NCBI GenBank assembly: GCA_026998145.1
Contig: JALTRC010000210.1
Span: 1 to 11,969, forward strand
Length of the DNA stretch: 11,969 nt
Direction: 5' to 3'
Source: Gammaproteobacteria bacterium
Lineage (GTDB): Bacteria > Pseudomonadota > Gammaproteobacteria > SZUA-229
Each line of letters starts with the position of its first letter. Position 1 is the stretch's first letter. A program made the translations under genes and the position numbers. The notes beneath the pieces were generated by a model. The model worked only from the letters and a program-made list of their open reading frames with translations. It was not told where the DNA came from and ran no database searches. This document shows positions 4,932 through 11,969 of this stretch, one piece after another.

Positions 4932-4971
4932 AGGATAACAACACCAGTCGTCCCTAACTACGGAGTTCGCC

Positions 4972-6222
4972 ATGGCTGCTAAAAAGATCTATGAAACACC
5001 AATGCTAGACGTACTTGAAGAAGGTCCTTGGCCTTCATTTATTTCAGGTATCAAAGCTCTTCGTGATAACCACGAAAATCAATTCATTAACGATGTAACT
5101 AGCTCTCTGCTGGGTCAGTTAGAGCACTCTTACGAAACACGTAAGGGTTACTGGAAAGGTGGTACTGTATCTGTATTCGGTTACGGCGGCGGTATCATTC
5201 CTCGTTTTTCTGAAGTAGCAGACGCTTTCCCAGAATCCAAAGAATTCCATACACTGCGTGTACAGCCTACTCCAGGCAACTACTACACAACTGACATGCT
5301 GAATCAGCTGGCTGATAGCTGGGAAAAATACGGTTCAGGCCTGCAAACTTTCCACGGTCAGACAGGTAACATCATGTTTATCGGTACAACTACCGAAAAC
5401 ACTCAGACATTCTTTGATGAAATCAATGAATATGGCTGGGATTTAGGTGGTGCCGGTCCATGTGTACGTACTGCAATGTCTTGCGTAGGCGCGGCCCGTT
5501 GCGAAATGTCCTGCACAAACGAGCACGCTGCACAGCGCTGGTTGGTAAACAACTTCACTGACGATGTTCACCGTCCTGCTCTGCCATACAAATTCAAGTT
5601 CAAGATCTCTGGTTGCCCTAACGACTGCCAGAATGCTATCGAACGTTCTGACTTTGCAGTTATCGGCACATGGCGCGATGACATGAAAGTTAACCAGAAA
5701 GAATTCATGGAATACGTTAAGACCAAGGGTCGTCAATACATCATTGATAACGTAATCACTCGCTGCCCGACTCAGGCGCTGGCATTAGGTGATGACGACA
5801 CTATCCAGGTTGATAACCGTAACTGTGTTCGCTGCATGCACTGCATCAATGTTATGCCTAAAGCTCTGGGTGTTGGTGATGACAAGGGTGTAACCATCCT
5901 GATCGGTGGTAAGCGTACACTGAAAATTGGTGACCTGATGGGTACAGTTGTTGTTCCTTTCCGTAAGCTGGACACTCGTGAAGACTACGAGGAAATGGTT
6001 GAGCTGGCTGAAGAAATCATTGATTTCTGGGCAGAAAACGGTCTTGAGCACGAACGCTGTGGTGAAATGATCGAGCGTATCGGTCTGGTTAACTTCCTGG
6101 AAGGTATCGACGTTGAAGTTGATCCTAACATGGTTAACAACACTCGCCAGTCTTCCTATGTTCGTATGGACGGTTGGGATGACGAAGCGGTTAAATGGTT
6201 TGAGCGTAAAGCCGAAGCCTAA
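4972..6222 (+). CDS. dsrA: Reverse-type dissimilatory sulfite reductase, alpha subunit DsrA
   Basis: 416 residues, the usual DsrA length. It forms an alpha2-beta2 cytoplasmic enzyme with DsrB, which in sulfur oxidisers runs towards sulfite, oxidising DsrC-bound or reduced sulfur with six-electron sirohaem chemistry. The sirohaem-[4Fe-4S] cysteines are present as C171-x5-C177 (SCVGAARCEMSC) and C215-x3-C219 (ISGCPNDC). The inserted ferredoxin domain has C265 (RCPTQAL) plus C285, C288 and C291 (NCVRCMHC). GGAG lies 6 bases before the ATG. Codon choice is strongly biased to GGT, CGT and GTT, as expected of an abundant enzyme. It is the first gene of the operon, with a long leader before it and a terminator-like hairpin after it. 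Assignment to the oxidative type rests on the dsrEFH and dsrL neighbours. Confidence 0.98.
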   Translation: MAAKKIYETPMLDVLEEGPWPSFISGIKALRDNHENQFINDVTSSLLGQLEHSYETRKGYWKGGTVSVFGYGGGIIPRFSEVADAFPESKEFHTLRVQPTPGNYYTTDMLNQLADSWEKYGSGLQTFHGQTGNIMFIGTTTENTQTFFDEINEYGWDLGGAGPCVRTAMSCVGAARCEMSCTNEHAAQRWLVNNFTDDVHRPALPYKFKFKISGCPNDCQNAIERSDFAVIGTWRDDMKVNQKEFMEYVKTKGRQYIIDNVITRCPTQALALGDDDTIQVDNRNCVRCMHCINVMPKALGVGDDKGVTILIGGKRTLKIGDLMGTVVVPFRKLDTREDYEEMVELAEEIIDFWAENGLEHERCGEMIERIGLVNFLEGIDVEVDPNMVNNTRQSSYVRMDGWDDEAVKWFERKAEA

Positions 6223-6242
6223 GCTTGAAATTCAGTTTTGAG

Positions 6243-6274
6243 AATCGCGAAACCTGATGGTTTCGCGGTTTTTT
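6243..6274 (+). terminator. Terminator-like hairpin between dsrA and dsrB
   Basis: CGCGAAACC (6246-6254) pairs perfectly with GGTTTCGCG (6259-6267) around a TGAT tetraloop. The stem can be extended three pairs (including one G-U) and is followed by TTTTTT at 6269-6274. It has every feature of a Rho-independent terminator, yet lies 20 bases after dsrA and upstream of dsrB. It may give partial termination, or serve as a processing or stability site. Confidence 0.75.
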
Positions 6275-6307
6275 AAAGTTAACAATAAATAACTTGAGGA
6301 AATAATC

Positions 6308-7384
6308 ATGGCAATGGCAGATATGCGTCCGCCCATCGAGTCTGGATGTCCAGACGGTTTCCAGTACATGCACCCTACTATGCGTCGTAACTTTGGTCTG
6401 TGGAAATATCACACTGATCCACGTCCAGGTGTACTGTGCCACGTTGCGAAAAGCGGCGAAAAAATCTTTACCGTTAAAGCCGGTACTCAGCGTATTCTTG
6501 ATGTATTCACTTTGCGTAAGCTGACTAAAATCGGTGATGAATATGCAGACGGTTTCATCCGTTTCACAATTCGTTCAAACATCGAATTCTATGTTACAGA
6601 AGAAGCAAAAGTTGAGCCTCTGATCAAAGCCCTGGAAGACGAAGGCTTTGTTGTTGGCGGTACCAAGAACTCTGTTACCACTTTATCTCACACACAGGGC
6701 TGGTTGCACTGTGATATTCCAGGTACTGATGCATCTGGTGTTGTGAAATCAATGATGGATGAACTGATTGACGAGTTCAAAAACTGGAACATGCCTAACC
6801 GTGTTCATATGACAACATCTTGCTGTCAGATCAACTGTGGTGGTCAGGGCGACATCGCAATCAATGTTCAGCACACCAAGCCACCCAAGATTGACCATAC
6901 ACAGGTTGCTAACGTATGTGAGCGTCCTTCTGTTGTTGCTCGTTGCCCTGTTGCTGCGATTCGTCCTGCAATGGTTGACGGTCAGCCATCTCTTGAAGTT
7001 GATGAAAAGAAATGTATCTGCTGCGGTGCATGTTTCCCACCTTGTCCTCCAATGATGATTAACGATGCTGAACACTCCAAGCTGGCTGTATGGATTGGTG
7101 GTAACCACTCAAATGCACGTGGTAAGCCTACATTCCAGAAACTGGTTGCTTCCGGTATTCCAAATAATCCACCACGCTGGCCTGAAGCAGGCGCCATCGT
7201 TAAGCAAATTCTGAAGTGCTACAAAGAAGATGCTCGCGACTGGGAACGTGTTGGTGAGTGGGTTGAGCGTATCGGCTGGCCTCGTTTCTTCGAACTGACT
7301 GGCCTGCCATTTACCAAGTACCACATTGATAACTGGCGTGGTGCTCGTGCAAGCCTGAATGCTTCAACTCATATCCGTTTCTAA
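6308..7384 (+). CDS. dsrB: Reverse-type dissimilatory sulfite reductase, beta subunit DsrB
   Basis: 358 residues, usual DsrB length. It is the partner of DsrA in the alpha2-beta2 enzyme. The sirohaem region has TSCCQINCGGQGDIA (C172, C173, C177) and ANVCERPSVVARCPVAAIRP (C204, C213). The ferredoxin domain is canonical: C236, C239, C242 and C246-P (KKCICCGACFPPCPP). GAGGAAAT precedes the ATG closely. The gene is 85 bases after dsrA, an unusually long gap filled mostly by a terminator-like hairpin. Codon choice matches dsrA. It ends 24 bases before dsrE's start, so dsrB and dsrE are probably translated from one message. Confidence 0.98.
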   Translation: MAMADMRPPIESGCPDGFQYMHPTMRRNFGLWKYHTDPRPGVLCHVAKSGEKIFTVKAGTQRILDVFTLRKLTKIGDEYADGFIRFTIRSNIEFYVTEEAKVEPLIKALEDEGFVVGGTKNSVTTLSHTQGWLHCDIPGTDASGVVKSMMDELIDEFKNWNMPNRVHMTTSCCQINCGGQGDIAINVQHTKPPKIDHTQVANVCERPSVVARCPVAAIRPAMVDGQPSLEVDEKKCICCGACFPPCPPMMINDAEHSKLAVWIGGNHSNARGKPTFQKLVASGIPNNPPRWPEAGAIVKQILKCYKEDARDWERVGEWVERIGWPRFFELTGLPFTKYHIDNWRGARASLNASTHIRF

Positions 7385-7408
7385 GAAATGGATCAGGACG
7401 AGAATGCT

Positions 7409-7801
7409 ATGAAATTTGCACTATTAATAAATGAAGGCCCGTATCAGCATCAGGCAATTGATTCTGCATACCACTTTGCTAAAGCCGCTCTGGATAAGGG
7501 TCACGAGATTTTCCGCGTGTTCTTTTATCACGACGGCGTTAACAACGCGACCAATATGGCCGTTCCGCCTCAGGATGATCGCAACATTACTCAACAATGG
7601 TCTGAGCTTGCAAAAGCTCATGATCTGGATCTGGTAGTTTGCATTGCTGCGGCTCAACGCCGCGGTATTCTTGATGAAAACGAAGCTGAACGTCAGGGTA
7701 AATCCTGCGCCAATCTTGCTGATGGTTTCCGTATTTCGGGACTGGGTCAGCTGATTGAAGCAGGCATTATCGCTGATCGTCTGATCACATTTGGCGACTA
7801 G
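7409..7801 (+). CDS. dsrE: Sulfurtransferase subunit DsrE
   Basis: 130 residues from the ATG at 7409 (MKFALLINEGPYQHQ), the start used by DsrE homologues. An ATG at 7388 would add seven residues that the family lacks, and AGGA at 7395-7398 suits the later one. DsrE forms the DsrE2F2H2 hexamer, which accepts sulfane sulfur from upstream carriers and passes it to DsrC. The sulfur-carrying cysteine, C78 in DLVVCIAAAQRRG, is at the position known to be essential in A. vinosum. A second Cys at 100 is not expected to take part. The gene is specific to the oxidative version of the pathway and absent from sulfate reducers. Confidence 0.97.
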   Translation: MKFALLINEGPYQHQAIDSAYHFAKAALDKGHEIFRVFFYHDGVNNATNMAVPPQDDRNITQQWSELAKAHDLDLVVCIAAAQRRGILDENEAERQGKSCANLADGFRISGLGQLIEAGIIADRLITFGD

Positions 7802-7810
7802 GAGATAAAT

Positions 7811-8218
7811 ATGGCTGACGTTAAAAAATTCATGTATGTGAATCGCAAAGCGCCTTACGGCACTATTTATGCTCTTGAGTCACTGGAAGTTGTATTAATT
7901 GGTGCAGCTTTCGATCAGGACGTAAGTCTGGCTTTTGTTGATGACGGTGTGTACCAGCTGACTAAAGATCAGGATACAACTGGTGTTGGCATCAAAAACT
8001 TCTCTAAAACCTACTCGGCTTTAGGTGACTACGAAGTCAGCAAAATTTATGTTGACCAGGAGTCTCTGGATGAGCGCGGTTTAACTCTTGACGACCTGCA
8101 ACACCTGGTGTGGGAAGACGAAGATGATGACTGGGCTGAAAAAGACTCTATTCGTGTTTTAAGCCGTGCAGAAATGGCAGACTTGTTCGAAGAACAAGAT
8201 GTTGTTCTGAGTTTCTAG
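7811..8218 (+). CDS. dsrF: DsrEFH complex subunit DsrF
   Basis: 135 residues, DsrE/DsrF-like fold, beginning MADVKKFMYVNRKAPYGTIYALESLEVVLIGAAFDQ. It has no cysteine at all, consistent with DsrF being a structural partner of DsrE and DsrH rather than a sulfur carrier. A strongly acidic stretch, WEDEDDDWAEKD (about 101-112), lies on the C-terminal side. The dsrE stop TAG is part of the TAGGAG ribosome binding site for dsrF, nine bases before its ATG, so translation of the two is probably coupled. Confidence 0.96.
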   Translation: MADVKKFMYVNRKAPYGTIYALESLEVVLIGAAFDQDVSLAFVDDGVYQLTKDQDTTGVGIKNFSKTYSALGDYEVSKIYVDQESLDERGLTLDDLQHLVWEDEDDDWAEKDSIRVLSRAEMADLFEEQDVVLSF

Positions 8219-8229
8219 GAGTTTAAACA

Positions 8230-8538
8230 ATGGCAATGTTACACACAGTAAACAAATCAGTGTTTGAACGCAGTACGCTGGACTCATGCATCAGCATGGC
8301 AAAAGCCGGTAGTTCAATCCTGTTAATTGAAGACGGTGTTGTATCTGCAATCGCAGGCACAGCAGCGGCTGACAGAATCAGCAAGGCAATGGAAAATATT
8401 TCATTCTACGTTTTAGGGCCTGACCTTAGGGCTCGTGGAATGTCTGAAGACCGTGTTATCGATGGTATTAAAGTTGTCGATTATGAAGGTTATGTAGATT
8501 TAACCACTGAGCATGACAATATCCAGTCCTGGTTGTAG
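8230..8538 (+). CDS. dsrH: DsrEFH complex subunit DsrH
   Basis: 102 residues, the DsrH/TusB family length. The active cysteine C20 is in TLDSCISMAKAGSSILLIEDGV, at the position noted in A. vinosum DsrH. DsrH joins DsrE and DsrF in the hexamer that hands sulfur to DsrC, and TusB plays the equivalent part in tRNA thiolation. The dsrF stop TAG is embedded in TAGGAG before this ATG, the same coupling as at dsrE/dsrF. Confidence 0.96.
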   Translation: MAMLHTVNKSVFERSTLDSCISMAKAGSSILLIEDGVVSAIAGTAAADRISKAMENISFYVLGPDLRARGMSEDRVIDGIKVVDYEGYVDLTTEHDNIQSWL

Positions 8539-8570
8539 ATTTTTAAGAAATTAATTTAGGAGTAAAGACG

Positions 8571-8903
8571 ATGAGCTTTGAAGTAAACGGTAAAACATTT
8601 GAAACTGATGAAGAAGGTTACATGGTTAACCTGTTAGAGTGGGAACCTGGTTGTGCTGAAGCAATGGCAAAATTAGAAGACCAGCCTCTGACTGACGCAC
8701 ACTGGGAAGTTATCAACTTCCTGCGTGAATACTATGACGAATACCAAATTGCTCCAGCAGTACGTGTACTGACTAAGGCAATTGGTAAGAAATTAGGTAA
8801 AGAAAAAGGTAACAGCAAGTATCTGTACGAACTGTTCCCTTATGGCCCTGGTAAGCAAGCCTGTAAATATGCAGGTCTGCCCAAGCCAACTGGCTGCGTT
8901 TAA
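8571..8903 (+). CDS. dsrC: Sulfur carrier protein DsrC
   Basis: 110 residues. It has both redox-active cysteines of the flexible C-terminal arm: C98 (GKQACKYAG) and the penultimate C109 (PKPTGCV), 11 apart as in A. vinosum. DsrC is the soluble substrate carrier: it receives sulfur from DsrEFH, presents it to DsrAB as a persulfide and, as a trisulfide or disulfide form, exchanges with the DsrMKJOP complex. AGGAG lies 9 bases before the ATG. A strong hairpin with a U run follows the gene, which would set dsrC apart from dsrMK in message level. Compare the paralogue at 2275-2595, which has lost both cysteines. Confidence 0.98.
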   Translation: MSFEVNGKTFETDEEGYMVNLLEWEPGCAEAMAKLEDQPLTDAHWEVINFLREYYDEYQIAPAVRVLTKAIGKKLGKEKGNSKYLYELFPYGPGKQACKYAGLPKPTGCV

Positions 8904-8915
8904 TCTTAAACGCTA

Positions 8916-8947
8916 TTCAGAGGGGAGCAGTCCCCTCTGAAATTTTT
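8916..8947 (+). terminator. Terminator-like hairpin between dsrC and dsrM
   Basis: TTCAGAGGGGA (8916-8926) pairs perfectly with TCCCCTCTGAA (8931-8941) around a GCAG loop, and ATTTTTATTT follows. It fits a Rho-independent terminator 13 bases after the dsrC stop. Partial termination here would lower dsrMK relative to the abundant dsrC. Full termination would require another promoter before dsrM, and none is clear in 8,948-8,988. Confidence 0.75.
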
Positions 8948-8988
8948 ATTTGCTTTAAAATTATTCATATATTTGCGGAGTAATCTCG

Positions 8989-9762
8989 ATGTCCACACTT
9001 TATGCTTTCCTGCTTGTTGCAGCCACCGTTGTCATGCTCGTTGGCCTCGCTCGCAAAGCAAAACAGTATCGCAAGACACCTGCTCCCCTGAAAATTCCTG
9101 TAACACCGGCTCCTAAAACAACAGGAGGCGTTGTTATTCGTCTGGCCAAGGAGGTTGTGCTTTTCGCTTCCCTGTTCCGCTCAAACAAGTGGACATGGTT
9201 ATTTGGCTGGATGTTCCATGTATCTCTGGCACTGGTTTTCCTGCGCCATCTTCGTTATGTTATCGACCCCGAAGGTATGCTGGGCTTTTTATGGCCACTG
9301 GTCAGCCTGGAGGTCGTACAAAGCTTTGGTAAATACGCGGGTATTACCATGGTTATAGGTTTGCTGGGCCTGTTTGGTCGCCGCCTGTTCGTGGCTCGCG
9401 TCCGTTATATTTCAGCACCTTCCGATTATTTAATGCTGCTGCTGATTATGTTTATTGGTTTCAGCGGCCTGACAATGAGCTTTATCAGCCATATTGATAT
9501 TGTTCAGATGAAATCATTTATGCTGGGCATACTGAATTTTGACCTGGTTGACCTGCCTGAAGGCAGCACCATTCTGATTCATCTTGGCCTGGTTGCTTTA
9601 CTTGGTTTTATACTGCCTGTGAGCAAGTTGTTACATATTCCCGGTGTATTTTATGCACCAACACGTAACCAGGTGGATAATCCTCGTGAAAAACGTCATA
9701 TCGTTGAGTGGGCCAAAAAACTTGACGAAACACGTAAAGATTACCCAGAACTACGCGGCTAG
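8989..9762 (+). CDS. dsrM: Membrane b-type cytochrome subunit DsrM
   Basis: 257 residues, about five membrane segments (roughly 3-21, 68-88, 115-131, 146-166 and 192-214), of the NarI-like cytochrome b family. The four haem ligands can be placed as H77 and H87 in the second segment and H198 and H216 around the fifth. Their spacings of 10 and 18 equal those of NarI, supporting two haem b groups. DsrM is part of the DsrMKJOP complex and carries electrons between the DsrC/DsrK side and the quinone pool or periplasmic subunits. GGAG lies 8 bases before the ATG. A charged soluble tail (about 224-257) faces the cytoplasm, by inference. The next gene encodes its partner DsrK. Confidence 0.96.
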   Translation: MSTLYAFLLVAATVVMLVGLARKAKQYRKTPAPLKIPVTPAPKTTGGVVIRLAKEVVLFASLFRSNKWTWLFGWMFHVSLALVFLRHLRYVIDPEGMLGFLWPLVSLEVVQSFGKYAGITMVIGLLGLFGRRLFVARVRYISAPSDYLMLLLIMFIGFSGLTMSFISHIDIVQMKSFMLGILNFDLVDLPEGSTILIHLGLVALLGFILPVSKLLHIPGVFYAPTRNQVDNPREKRHIVEWAKKLDETRKDYPELRG

Positions 9763-9799
9763 CGTTAACGAATAAACGATCACGTTAAGGAGTCCCATA

Positions 9800-11332
9800 G
9801 TGGCTGATTACGAGGTTCCAGAACTTAAAGAGTATGCCGTCGTTCCTTTGCCGGAAGACGACACAATGAAAGGCCTAAAGCCTTTTGTTGCCAAGCCTGA
9901 TTTCCAGGAAGCTCTGGGTTATCCGGGCAAGAAAGACGAAACAAAAGAAAACACCTACTTACTGGTTGATGGCTGGCACGATAAAGCCATTGATAAGATG
10001 GGTGATCTTTTAAACCGCTACCGTGGTTTCCGTGTATTTATGGATTCCTGTGTAAAATGCGGTGCCTGTACAGATAAATGTCACTACTTCCTGGGCACCA
10101 AAGATGCCAAGAACATGCCGGTTGCCCGTCAGGATTTATTGCGCAGTGTGTATCGCCGTTACTTTACCTTTGCGGGTAAATTTTTCCCCAAACTGGTCGG
10201 TGCCCGTGACTTAACTGAAGATGTTGTTGAAGAATGGTATAGCTACTTCCATCAGTGTTCAGAATGTCGCCGTTGTTCAGTGTTCTGCCCTTATGGCATT
10301 GATACGGCTGAAGTTACCATGGCAGCCCGTGAAATTCTGGCGCATATTGGTCGCGGTACAAAATATTCCAACGAAATTATCGGCAAGGTATTTACCATTG
10401 GTAATAACCTGGGTCTGCCTGAAAAAGCACTGGCCAACGTACTGGAAGGTCTGGAAGAAGACGTTGAGTATGATATTGAAGTCGAAGTGAAATTCCCGCT
10501 TGATAAAAAAGGCGCGGATATTCTGCTGGTTACCCCTTCAGCTGACTTCTTTGCCGAGCCTCACATTGATGGCCTGATTGGTTACGCAAAAGTATTCCAC
10601 GCAACCAATACCAGCTGGACGCTAAGCACCATGGCTTCAGAGGCCGCTAACTTTGGTCTGTTTATCGGTTCTTATGAAAATATGCAGCGTATCTCCATGC
10701 GCATCCGCCAGGCAGCTGAAGATCTGGGCGTTAAGCGTATTGTTTACGGTGAGTGTGGTCACGCATGGCGCGTCGGTTACAGTTTCTTAAATACCCTGGC
10801 CGGCCCGTTCGATTTCCTTGACCAGAACTACCCTATTCCCCAGCATATCTGTGAATTTACTCTGGATAAGCTGGAAAAAGGCGAGCTGAATATTGATAAA
10901 TCACGCAACGATGATATGACGCTGACATTCCATGATTCATGTAATGTGGCGCGTGCATCCGGCATGGGCGACAAGCCTGGCGGTCAATTCACAATTCCTC
11001 GAGCTGTTATCAAGCATGTATGTAATAACTATGTGGATATGGAAAAAGACACTATCCATGACGCTACATTCTGCTGCGGTGGCGGTGGCGGTCTTTTGAC
11101 CGATGACTTAATGGAAATTCGCGTTAAGGGCATATTGCCTCGTGCAACTGCCCTGAAAAACGTAACAGAAGAATATGGTGTAACACATATGGCCGCAATT
11201 TGCGCCATCTGTAAGAGCCAGTTTACCAAGGTGCTTCCATATTATGGATTTACCATGGATCAGATTGTCAGTGTTCATCAATTAGTCAGCAATGCGATTA
11301 TCCTGGAAGGCCAGGTTGATCCTGAAGATTAA
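9800..11332 (+). CDS. dsrK: Iron-sulfur subunit DsrK (HdrD-like)
   Basis: 510 residues. The start is a GTG at 9800, set by AAGGAG 7 bases before it; no nearby ATG has a better site. Two [4Fe-4S] ferredoxin motifs are present, C84-C87-C90-C94 (SCVKCGACTDKC) and C153-C156-C159-C163 (CSECRRCSVFCPYGID). The C-terminal CCG-type domains characteristic of heterodisulfide reductase HdrD carry C319 (YGECGHAWR), C381 (HDSCNVAR), C425-C426 (TFCCGGGGG) and C468/C471 (CAICKSQF), which house the special catalytic cluster. DsrK is the cytoplasmic subunit, anchored by DsrM, that is thought to act on the DsrC disulfide or trisulfide. Confidence 0.97.
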   Translation: MADYEVPELKEYAVVPLPEDDTMKGLKPFVAKPDFQEALGYPGKKDETKENTYLLVDGWHDKAIDKMGDLLNRYRGFRVFMDSCVKCGACTDKCHYFLGTKDAKNMPVARQDLLRSVYRRYFTFAGKFFPKLVGARDLTEDVVEEWYSYFHQCSECRRCSVFCPYGIDTAEVTMAAREILAHIGRGTKYSNEIIGKVFTIGNNLGLPEKALANVLEGLEEDVEYDIEVEVKFPLDKKGADILLVTPSADFFAEPHIDGLIGYAKVFHATNTSWTLSTMASEAANFGLFIGSYENMQRISMRIRQAAEDLGVKRIVYGECGHAWRVGYSFLNTLAGPFDFLDQNYPIPQHICEFTLDKLEKGELNIDKSRNDDMTLTFHDSCNVARASGMGDKPGGQFTIPRAVIKHVCNNYVDMEKDTIHDATFCCGGGGGLLTDDLMEIRVKGILPRATALKNVTEEYGVTHMAAICAICKSQFTKVLPYYGFTMDQIVSVHQLVSNAIILEGQVDPED

Positions 11333-11405
11333 GCGATACAGACACAATAAAGATTTATACGAAAATACGATTTTAACTATACGGTTTAGCATATAGGAGA
11401 AGAGC

Positions 11406-11969
11406 ATGGCCACTTCCAAAGAAGACATGCAAAACAACAACTTGACTTTCCGCCGCTTCAAAGAGGGTGATAACAACTGGTCAAGCATGCATGACAAAAT
11501 TTTTGTACAGGACACTTCATACAAATGTCCTACCTATGTGCATCGCACACCACCCTGCCAGGGCAGCTGCCCTTCAGGTGAGGATATTCGTGGCTGGCTG
11601 GATATTATCCGCGGCATCGAAACACCACCAGAAGGTGTAACGAAAGAAGAGTATGCTTTCCAGCGCTCAACAACAGCTAACCCCTTCCCTGCCATGATGG
11701 GTCGTGTATGCCCTGCACCTTGTCAGGATGGCTGTAACCGCAACGATGTTGATGATTTTGTTGGCATCAACTCTGTTGAACAATACATTGGTGACAGTGC
11801 TTATGCTGAAAAATACAAGTTCGCTAACCTGCCTGAACTGACAGGCAAAAAAGTTGCCATTATCGGTGGTGGTGTTGCCGGTATGTCAGCCGCTTATCAT
11901 CTGCGTAAGTTCGGTATCGGTTCCACTATCTTTGATGACCATGCTGAACTGGGTGGCATGATGCGCTAC
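11406..11969 (+). CDS. dsrL: NAD(P)H-linked flavin iron-sulfur oxidoreductase DsrL, N-terminal part (3' end outside window)
   Basis: 188 codons are open to the window edge without a stop. AGGAGA lies 6 bases before the ATG. The N-terminal domain has the cysteines of the GltD/NfnB-like family: C41, C51, C55 (CPTYVHRTPPCQGSCPSGED) and C102, C106, C110 (GRVCPAPCQDGC), which bind [4Fe-4S] clusters. The FAD-binding Rossmann start GKKVAIIGGGVAGMSAAY is at 147-164. DsrL co-purifies with DsrAB in A. vinosum and is thought to pass electrons from sulfur oxidation to NAD(P). The remainder, with the pyridine nucleotide domain and C-terminal ferredoxin domain, should lie beyond the window, probably followed by dsrJOP. 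Confidence 0.97.
   Translation, partial: MATSKEDMQNNNLTFRRFKEGDNNWSSMHDKIFVQDTSYKCPTYVHRTPPCQGSCPSGEDIRGWLDIIRGIETPPEGVTKEEYAFQRSTTANPFPAMMGRVCPAPCQDGCNRNDVDDFVGINSVEQYIGDSAYAEKYKFANLPELTGKKVAIIGGGVAGMSAAYHLRKFGIGSTIFDDHAELGGMMRY

Noticed and set aside
4972..6222. DsrA as a broken ferredoxin-type protein because CVRCMHC lacks a fourth Cys-Pro in line
   Set aside because: DsrA proteins normally take the remaining ligand from the earlier RCPTQA cysteine (C265); nothing is missing.
7388..7408. Earlier ATG for dsrE at 7388
   Set aside because: It would add seven residues not found in DsrE. The ATG at 7409 matches the family start and keeps Cys at position 78.

Overview
The window comes from a sulfur-oxidising bacterium, most likely a gammaproteobacterium. 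Its right half (about 4,970 to the end) is the front of a reverse-type dissimilatory sulfite reductase (rDsr) operon in the order dsrA-B-E-F-H-C-M-K-L, all on the + strand, the order known from Allochromatium vinosum. dsrEFH and dsrL mark the oxidative rather than the sulfate-reducing version. The operon runs off the right edge inside dsrL.

Left of dsrA is a 400-450 base non-coding region, then a divergent (- strand) block: a TauD/TfdA-type Fe(II)/2-oxoglutarate oxygenase, a 64-residue unknown protein, a protein resembling the Cas6/Cmx6 CRISPR RNA endonuclease family, a DsrC/TusE-family paralogue that lacks both DsrC redox cysteines, and a 67-residue helical unknown protein. No CRISPR array or other cas gene is visible. 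Further left are a PKHD-type Fe(II)/2-oxoglutarate hydroxylase (PiuC/YbiX family), an unrecognised protein on the - strand, a GNAT acetyltransferase and the C-terminal end of a third Fe(II)/2-oxoglutarate oxygenase cut by the left edge.

How the genes work together (family knowledge): sulfane sulfur is passed through the DsrE2F2H2 hexamer to DsrC. DsrAB releases and oxidises the sulfur to sulfite, using two-[4Fe-4S] and sirohaem chemistry. DsrL links electrons to NAD(P), and the membrane complex containing DsrM and DsrK reoxidises or recycles DsrC. The divergent block probably plays an accessory or regulatory role, but that is inference from position.

Non-coding signals stand out. A near-identical 16-18 base palindrome lies upstream of both dsrA and the DsrC paralogue. 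The dsrA leader can fold into several nested hairpins. Strong terminator-like hairpins sit inside the operon, between dsrA and dsrB and between dsrC and dsrM. The dsr genes show a codon choice (many GGT, CGT, GTT) typical of highly expressed genes, unlike the genes to the left.
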